Shown here: positions 1-3,989 of the stretch, piece after piece
Position numbering within the stretch: the stretch's first letter is position 1
Layout of the letters: every line of letters starts with the position of its first letter
The notes under the pieces: generated by a model
Databases searched by the model: none
Seen by the model: only the letters and a program-made list of their open reading frames with translations
What the model was told of the DNA's origin: nothing
Assembly (NCBI GenBank): GCA_937958365.1
Contig: CALFEW010000182.1
Coordinates: forward strand, 1-6,704
Length of the DNA: 6,704 nucleotides
Direction: 5' to 3'
From: an uncultured Chloroflexota bacterium
GTDB taxonomy: Bacteria > Chloroflexota > Anaerolineae > Promineifilales > Promineifilaceae
Made by a program: the position numbers and the translations under genes

Positions 1-15
1 CCAGATGGTGGGGTG

Positions 16-64
16 GAAACGGCCGTTTCTAATTGTGAAGTGTGAAGTGGGGGAACGGCCGTTC
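16..64. repeat. Two ACGGCCGT-centred palindromes around a 7-bp tandem repeat
   Basis: GAAACGGCCGTTTC (16-29) is a perfect 14-bp palindrome and GAACGGCCGTTC (53-64) a perfect 12-bp one. Each can be extended by one G-T wobble pair. Between them GTGAAGT is repeated twice in tandem (35-41 and 42-48). The stretch has no convincing gene and lies in the 307-bp non-coding region that opens the window. Its role is unknown; it may simply be two extended copies of the genome-wide octamer. Confidence 0.75.
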
Positions 65-101
65 TGCCCACTAGCAGCCTGTCGGAAAAAGAATTTTCGG
101 A

Positions 102-130
102 CGCAGATTTCGCAGATTGACGCCGATTTT
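102..130. repeat. Three imperfect 9-10-bp tandem repeats (CGCAGATT type)
   Basis: CGCAGATTT (102-110), CGCAGATTGA (111-120) and CGCCGATTTT (121-130) follow one another without spacing. Such CGCAGATT arrays look like short non-coding repeats I recall from other genomes, but I cannot test whether this one is dispersed here. No coding role is evident. Confidence 0.6.
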
Positions 131-164
131 AGCTGCTTTTTGTAATGATCACAATCTGGTCGAA

Positions 165-289
165 GTCATTCCTTCGAGGGACTCAGGACAAGTTCTGAGC
201 GAAGTCTTCGGTCCTGAGCGCAGCCGAACGGGGAAGAATCCCGGTATGTCCGCTGCAAGGGGATTCTTCCTCGAAGACTCGTCAGAATA
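165..289. repeat. Foldable intergenic element, probably a dispersed repeat (REP/MITE-like)
   Basis: The stretch is dense in self-complementarity. CTCAGGAC (182-189) pairs exactly with GTCCTGAG (211-218). GGAAGAATCCC (232-242) pairs exactly with GGGATTCTTCC (260-270) around a 17-nt loop, and that stem can be extended outward by a G-T pair and two more pairs. The outer ends are weakly inverted (GTCATTC at 165 against GAATAC at 285-290). It lies directly upstream of the radical SAM gene and has no ORF of its own worth calling. The wording is very like intergenic repeats I recall from Chloroflexota, but dispersal in this genome is not shown. No T-run follows the stem, so it does not look like a simple intrinsic terminator. 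Confidence 0.6.
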
Positions 290-307
290 CAGTGTTTCTA
301 ATCAACT

Positions 308-1765
308 ATGGATATTTTGCTTGCGCACGGTTATTTTATTGCTGAAGACGCCCACGAACAGGCGATCATGAAGCCCTACCCCACGTTGGGGCTGCTCTAC
401 ATCTCGTCGCACCTGAAAGCCAAAGGGTTTGCGGTGGCGTTGTTCGACGCTACCTTTCAGACGATGGCGGATTTTGTGGCCTATGTGCGGGCGAAACGGC
501 CGTCTCTCGTTGGCCTCTATTGCAATCTGATGACCAAACAAAACATCCTGCGCATGATCCCGGTCTGCCAGGAAGTGGGCGCGACCATTATCTTGGGCGG
601 CCCCGAACCGGTCAGCTACGCCGCCGACTACCTGGCTTTTGGCGCGCACATCGTGGTGGTGGGCGAGGGCGAGTTGACCCTGGAGGAGCTGATTCCTCAT
701 CTGGCGCAACACGGCCGTTGCCAACTCCACACCATCCAGGGCATTCTCTTCCAGGATGAAGCGGGGCAGGTGGTGCAAACAGAGACACGGCCGTACATCA
801 AAGACCTCTCCGCCCAACCCTGGCCCGACCGGGCAGCGATAGACATGCCCCGTTACCTGGCAACCTGGAAAACCCATCACGGCCTCAGTTCCGTCTCGCT
901 CATTACGGCGCGAGGCTGCCCCTACACCTGCACCTGGTGCAGCCACAGCGTTTTCGGCCACACCCACCGCCGCCGCGCCGTGGCCGAAGTCGCCGACGAA
1001 GTGGCCTGGATTCAAGCCACCTACCAACCCGACCAGCTCTGGTACGCCGATGACGTGCTGACCATCTCGCCCCGCTGGTTCCTCAGCTACGCCGCCGAAC
1101 TCAAGCGGCGCGGCCTGCGTATCCCCTTTGAATGTATCAGCCGCCCGGACCGGCTGGACGGGGAGATCATCGCCGCGCTGGCGGAAATGGGCTGCGTCCG
1201 GCTCTGGCTCGGCTCGGAAAGCGGTTCGCAGCGCATGTTGGAGGCGATGAAACGCAAAACGGAGGTGGAAGATTTGCTCGCCAAAAACCGGCTGTTGCAA
1301 GCAGCGGGCATTGAAGTGGGCATGTTCATTATGCTCGGTTACGATGGCGAGGCGGTGGCCGACATTGAGGCGACGGCCGTTTACTTGAAACAGGCCAACC
1401 CGGACGTATTTCTGACGACGGTGGCTTATCCCATCAAAGGCACGGCCTATTACGACACAGTCGCCGACCGGGTGACGACGCCGCTGGCCTGGGCGGAACG
1501 GACAGACCGAGATTTGCAGGTCAACGGCCGTTACTCCCGCCAATTTTACGATCACGCCACCCGCTGGCTGGTCAACGAAGTCAATCTACACAAAAGCTGG
1601 CAGGCCAAAGAGCGCAACCCGCTTCGGCTGGGTAAACAGTGGCTCAACGCCCAACGCGGCCGTTGGGGAATGCGCCTCACCCAACACCAGCGAGAAACCA
1701 ATCAGCCCATCCACGGCAGCGGTCGCGGCTGGTCGCCCCAAGAACGGGCGACCGATGGCTGGTGA
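308..1765 (+). CDS. B12-binding-type radical SAM protein
   Basis: The protein has 485 aa. Residues 1-135 form a Rossmann-like B12-binding-type domain (MDILLAH start, LFDATF near 45-50, IILGGPE at 94-100, VVVGEGE at 116-122). A classical DxHxxG cobalamin ligand is not seen, which is common in BchE-like members. A radical SAM core follows, with C204, C208 and C211 in CPYTCTWC as ligands of the 4Fe-4S cluster. Further core motifs are WYADDV (245-250), LGSESGSQ (301-308) and GMFIMLGYDGE (338-348). Family members (COG1032) perform methylations, cyclisations and other radical chemistry; the substrate is not known. It probably acts in the cytoplasm. The ATG at 308 puts the first beta strand at the N-terminus, as usual for the family. 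No clear Shine-Dalgarno is present. TCTAAT at 297-302 could be a -10 box very close to the ATG, allowing a leaderless mRNA. A methyltransferase gene follows after 18 bp. Confidence 0.92.
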   Translation: MDILLAHGYFIAEDAHEQAIMKPYPTLGLLYISSHLKAKGFAVALFDATFQTMADFVAYVRAKRPSLVGLYCNLMTKQNILRMIPVCQEVGATIILGGPEPVSYAADYLAFGAHIVVVGEGELTLEELIPHLAQHGRCQLHTIQGILFQDEAGQVVQTETRPYIKDLSAQPWPDRAAIDMPRYLATWKTHHGLSSVSLITARGCPYTCTWCSHSVFGHTHRRRAVAEVADEVAWIQATYQPDQLWYADDVLTISPRWFLSYAAELKRRGLRIPFECISRPDRLDGEIIAALAEMGCVRLWLGSESGSQRMLEAMKRKTEVEDLLAKNRLLQAAGIEVGMFIMLGYDGEAVADIEATAVYLKQANPDVFLTTVAYPIKGTAYYDTVADRVTTPLAWAERTDRDLQVNGRYSRQFYDHATRWLVNEVNLHKSWQAKERNPLRLGKQWLNAQRGRWGMRLTQHQRETNQPIHGSGRGWSPQERATDGW

Positions 1766-1783
1766 CCCCCACGCCCATTCACT

Positions 1784-2575
1784 ATGATGACGCCTTCCGC
1801 CTTCGACGCCTTCGCCGCCACTTACGACGCCGCCTTCACCCATTCCCCGCTGGGGCAAATGCTGCGCCAGCGGGTCTGGCGCGTGCTGGCCGACTCTTTT
1901 CTGGCCGGTCAGTCGGTCCTGGAGCTGGCCTGCGGCACGGGAGAAGACGCCGTCTGGCTGGCGCAGCGCGGCGTGGCGGTGACGGCCACGGATGGGTCGG
2001 CGGCGATGGTGGAGCGAACGGCCGTTAAAGCCCAACAGGCTCACGTCGCCCATCTGGTCACCCCGCTACAGCTTTCTCTGCAAGCAATCGCCAACAACCA
2101 GCTACCCCCGGCCCACTACGACGGCGCGTTTAGTAACTTCGGCGGCCTTAATGTGCTGCCTGATTGGCGGCCGCTGGCGGCCGCCCTGGCGCAGCGGGTA
2201 CGCCCTGGCGGGCATCTCGTTCTCGTGCCGATGGGGCCGGTCTGTCCCTGGGAGATGGGCTGGTATGGTTTACATGGACAGTGGCAAACGGCCGTGCGCC
2301 GTTTGCGCCAACCGGCCACCGCCCGCATCGGCGACGCCCACATCCCCATTTGGTATCCCACAGCGTCGCGCCTGCGGCAAGATTTTGCGCCCTGGTTTCG
2401 CTGTTTGCGGGTGGAAAGTTTAGGCTTGTGGCTGCCGCCCAGCTACCTGGGTCATTGGGTGGCCCGTTGGCCGCGCTTATTTGCCCGGCTAGACTGGCTG
2501 GAAGGCAAAACCGGCCGGCTCAGCGGGGGCTGGGGCGACCATTTTGTGATGACGCTGCGCCGCGATCATCTTTAA
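1784..2575 (+). CDS. Class I SAM-dependent methyltransferase
   Basis: The protein has 263 aa with a Methyltransf_11/25-like Rossmann fold. Motif I is LELACGTG (46-53), which binds SAM. The acidic residue after strand 2 lies in TATDGSAAM (67-75), motif post-I/II is FSNFGGLN (116-123), and motif III is RPGGHLVLV (140-148). The C-terminal third (about 150-263) is Trp- and Arg-rich, with PPSYLGHW (219-226) and GDHFVMTLRR (251-260), and probably forms the substrate-binding part. The start is ATGATG at 1784; the second ATG at 1787 is equally possible. No Shine-Dalgarno is visible. The 18-bp gap to the radical SAM gene suggests co-transcription and a shared pathway, possibly methylation of the product or precursor of that enzyme. 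The substrate cannot be told from sequence. The acceptor could be a lipid, a quinone-like compound or a secondary metabolite. Confidence 0.9.
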   Translation: MMTPSAFDAFAATYDAAFTHSPLGQMLRQRVWRVLADSFLAGQSVLELACGTGEDAVWLAQRGVAVTATDGSAAMVERTAVKAQQAHVAHLVTPLQLSLQAIANNQLPPAHYDGAFSNFGGLNVLPDWRPLAAALAQRVRPGGHLVLVPMGPVCPWEMGWYGLHGQWQTAVRRLRQPATARIGDAHIPIWYPTASRLRQDFAPWFRCLRVESLGLWLPPSYLGHWVARWPRLFARLDWLEGKTGRLSGGWGDHFVMTLRRDHL

Positions 2576-2617
2576 CGGCCTCCAGCAAAACGAAGAAGTT
2601 AATACTTTGGAGTTTCC

Positions 2618-2632
2618 AGATTGGGCCAATCT
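2618..2632. repeat. 15-bp palindrome AGATTGG-G-CCAATCT, left copy
   Basis: This is a perfect inverted repeat of 7-bp arms around one base, 43 bp after the methyltransferase stop codon. A second copy with A as the central base lies at 3426-3440, on the other side of the membrane-protein gene. The flanks of the two copies share diverged similarity in the same orientation (AATAC and GTTT before, CCA and GT after). It may be one member of a dispersed intergenic repeat family. There is no T-run behind it, so a terminator role is not supported. Confidence 0.65.
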
Positions 2633-2684
2633 CACCAGGTTAAAAACATATGAACCCTAAGTGACCTATGCAGCCAACGGATCG

Positions 2685-3299
2685 TCACACAGGAGAGCCG
2701 GGTAGAGCCGTATTCAGCGCCTCAAATTCACGGGCAATCTCATCATTGGCGAAGGTTAGTTGAAGATTCCTGCCGTCGCGATCAGGTTTTGCGCTTAACC
2801 CGGCGACGTAATCTGAATCATTCAGAAGTTGGGCGGCCAGCAACGGGGCTTGAAACAGCGCCCGGCCAAATATTGGCAAGAGGACAACACGGGCGACCAC
2901 TTCAAATAGAAACCCACCGATCAGCCCGGCAACCAATCCGACCGCTGCACCCAAAACCAGCGAGTTTGTGTTGTTGGGTTGCCCGTAGTTATCCAGGCCT
3001 GCCTGAGCTGCCCCAAATGCGACCACAAAAAAGGTTATCCCGCCAACCAACAGGAGGCCCAAAACAAAGGGAATGCAACCGGCCAGAAAAACAGCTTTTG
3101 TACTCTTGGCACAACGCTGGCAATGAGGCGCCTGGTATCTGGCCGAAATCTGCACCTGCTTCTGGCCTCTCTGAACGAGACGGTTGACAAGGAGTGTAGA
3201 CTCTGCCTGTTTCGGCGCGCCACAAGAGACGCAGCGATCCGGAAAAACAAGCGGACTTTGGCCTTCAGATGGGATGGGAACTTGAACTGTTCTGGACAT
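2685..3299 (-). CDS. Small two-helix membrane protein with paired CxxC motifs (unknown function)
   Basis: With the ATG at 3299-3297 the protein has 204 aa. The N-terminal part carries CVSC (C23, C26) and CQRC (C60, C63), a likely zinc-ribbon-like site. Two hydrophobic segments follow at about 69-97 and 113-137. The soluble tail (about 160-204) holds LQLTFANDEIAREFEALN, a pattern I associate with uncharacterised bacterial membrane proteins. I do not recognise a named family. The frame stays open upstream to an ATG at 3458, which would add 53 residues translated through the hairpin at 3351-3378; that extension is Arg/Pro-rich and looks like leader, so I prefer the shorter form. AGG lies a few bases before the chosen ATG. 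The gene is convergent with the methyltransferase, has about 47-52% GC in sampled lines against about 75% in a sampled line of the regulator, and lacks the octamer ACGGCCGT. Transfer or a younger origin is possible. Confidence 0.8.
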   Translation of the reverse strand: MSRTVQVPIPSEGQSPLVFPDRCVSCGAPKQAESTLLVNRLVQRGQKQVQISARYQAPHCQRCAKSTKAVFLAGCIPFVLGLLLVGGITFFVVAFGAAQAGLDNYGQPNNTNSLVLGAAVGLVAGLIGGFLFEVVARVVLLPIFGRALFQAPLLAAQLLNDSDYVAGLSAKPDRDGRNLQLTFANDEIAREFEALNTALPGSPV

Positions 3300-3350
3300 A
3301 TGCCTGTTTTTGTTTTCATCCTGGCCTGGGCGGGCGAGGAACCTTGTTAG

Positions 3351-3378
3351 CTTTAGGCCGGGCAGTCCTGGCCTAAAG
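3351..3378. other. Strong 12-bp hairpin in the leader of the membrane-protein gene
   Basis: CTTTAGGCCGGG (3351-3362) pairs with CCTGGCCTAAAG (3367-3378) across the 4-nt loop CAGT, with a single G-T pair. It lies 52 bp upstream of the minus-strand start codon at 3299, downstream of a possible promoter. It has no T-run on either side and so is not an obvious terminator. It could be a 5'-UTR structure, a protein-binding site or a REP-like unit. CCTAAA recurs at 3381-3386, just beyond the right arm. Confidence 0.6.
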
Positions 3379-3408
3379 CGCCTAAACATATGCGGTGAGC
3401 ATCTTAAA

Positions 3409-3437
3409 ATAATACCTCGTGTTTTAGATTGGACCAA
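3409..3437 (-). promoter_or_regulatory. Possible promoter of the membrane-protein gene
   Basis: On the minus strand TATTAT (3414-3409) fits a -10 box. TTGGTC (3437-3432) sits 17 bp upstream but matches the -35 consensus only in TTG. The -35 region lies inside the right 15-bp palindrome (3426-3440), so a protein bound to that palindrome could control it. The predicted leader is about 100 nt and holds the 3351-3378 hairpin. This is a weak call. Confidence 0.3.
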
Positions 3438-3440
3438 TCT
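3426..3440. repeat. 15-bp palindrome AGATTGG-A-CCAATCT, right copy
   Basis: It is identical to the copy at 2618-2632 except for the central base. The two copies lie 808 bp apart in start position and enclose the membrane-protein gene with its leader. It overlaps the possible -35 region of that gene. It could be an operator, a dispersed repeat, or the edge of an inserted segment. Confidence 0.65.
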
Positions 3441-3493
3441 TCGCCATGTAATAATCAACCGGGTGTTTAGGAATGGGAACAGAACAACCTGCG

Positions 3494-3567
3494 AAAGATT
3501 GAAGATTAAAGAGTGAAGTAAGCGTTCAAGTATGATGCACCTCTCTGATCTTTAATCTTCAATCTTT
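3494..3567. repeat. Inverted repeat with perfect 19-bp AT-rich arms
   Basis: AAAGATTGAAGATTAAAGA (3494-3512) and TCTTTAATCTTCAATCTTT (3549-3567) are exact reverse complements separated by 36 nt. The arms are built from GAAGATT-like units. The element lies between the membrane-protein gene region and the gene remnants. The arms are too AT-rich and the loop too long for a standard terminator. A small palindromic repeat, MITE remnant or cruciform is more likely. Confidence 0.8.
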
Positions 3568-3602
3568 AGTCTTGGCTCCGTGTGTTATTAAATTCCCACT
3601 CC

Positions 3603-3755
3603 TTAACGGATTGTCAGGGGCAAATAGGTGTAAAAATCCATCTCGCCCAGCGGGGGCGCACCCGATCCGCAGAGAAAGCCGCTGCACAACGTCAGCCCGT
3701 TTTGCGCCGCGCCCACCACCGGCTGGCCGATGGCGCTGCGCAGGGCGACACCGCT
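3603..3755 (-). pseudogene. C-terminal remnant of a surface-type protein
   Basis: On the minus strand a frame is open from 3755 to the stop at 3605-3603, just after an in-frame TAA at 3758-3756, giving 50 residues. It reads SGVALRSAIGQPVVGAAQNG, then LTLCSGFLCGSG, and ends in FYTYLPLTIR. This arrangement (LRSxIGQP, a LxLCSGFxC stretch and a terminal YLPLxxR) matches the C-terminal tails I recall from large secreted or surface proteins of Anaerolineae. No start codon or upstream domain exists, so only the tail survives. It is not expressed as a normal gene. The family assignment rests on recognition and was not verified. Confidence 0.6.
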
Positions 3756-3901
3756 TTAGGCTCATCCTGGCTGGCGAAGCCGCGCCGCGCCCCCGTGCGC
3801 GGGTCTTCCAGGCTGAAATACCAGACGATCTCTTCTTCACTGCTCAACCAGAGACGCAGCACGTAAATCACGTAAGGCAGATGAGCTACTTGAGACATCA
3901 T
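3692..3901 (-). pseudogene. N-terminal remnant of a short uncharacterised protein
   Basis: The frame starts at the ATG at 3901-3899 (a second ATG follows) and runs for 69 codons to the stop at 3694-3692. Residues 1-44 look like a real protein: PYVIYVLRLWLSSEEE is followed by W, then FSLEDPRTGARRGFAS. I recall SLEDPRTGxRRGF as the core of short Chloroflexota proteins that continue with a Leu-rich helix. Here the sequence after residue 44 (nt about 3770) turns into unrelated, Trp/Arg/Ser-rich residues that overlap the surface-protein tail in another frame. The gene therefore appears cut at about 3770. A short functional product cannot be excluded. Confidence 0.5.
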
Positions 3902-3907
3902 GAATGG

Positions 3908-3935
3908 GTGACAACGGAACGGCCGTCGTTATACT
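3908..3935 (+). promoter_or_regulatory. Sigma70-type promoter of the SARP-like regulator
   Basis: GTGACA (3908-3913) matches TTGACA in five of six positions. TATACT (3930-3935) matches TATAAT in five of six. The spacer is 16 bp and contains one ACGGCCGT octamer (3919-3926). Transcription would start near 3942, giving a leader of about 48 nt before the ATG at 3990. The -10 box overlaps an inverted repeat that may be an operator. Confidence 0.6.
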
Positions 3936-3981
3936 ATCAGCATAACGAAAGGGCATCTCTAGAACGTAACAGAAGCGTTAC
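3927..3981. promoter_or_regulatory. Inverted repeats of CGTTAY half-sites, possible operator
   Basis: CGTTAT (3927-3932) and ATAACG (3942-3947) form an inverted repeat with a 9-nt centre that overlaps the -10 box and the expected start of transcription. A second inverted repeat, GTAAC (3966-3970) and GTTAC (3977-3981), lies 8 bp before the start codon. Both pairs share a CGTTAY-like half-site. The placement suits repression or autoregulation of the downstream regulator. SARP proteins usually bind direct repeats, so another protein could be the binder. Confidence 0.4.
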
Positions 3982-3989
3982 AGGCGAAA

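Noticed and set aside
117..371. An 84-codon plus-strand frame before the radical SAM gene
   Set aside because: It covers the foldable repeat element, overlaps the true start and shows no protein-like pattern.
302..1555. A 417-codon open frame on the minus strand
   Set aside because: It is the antisense of the radical SAM gene. The plus frame carries the Cys motif and the family pattern, while this one is His/Gly/Arg/Val-rich without any domain.
2618..2632. The left palindrome as an intrinsic terminator of the radical SAM operon
   Set aside because: The single-base loop leaves only a 6-bp stem and no T-run follows on either strand.
3300..3458. Upstream extension of the membrane protein to the ATG at 3458
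   Set aside because: The added 53 residues translate the 12-bp hairpin and are Arg/Pro-rich, whereas the protein starting at 3299 begins just before a plausible domain. The longer form is not fully excluded.
3559..3840. A 93-codon minus-strand frame
   Set aside because: It is very Arg/Gly/Ala-rich and covers the two remnants in a third frame. The neighbouring frames carry the recognisable pieces.
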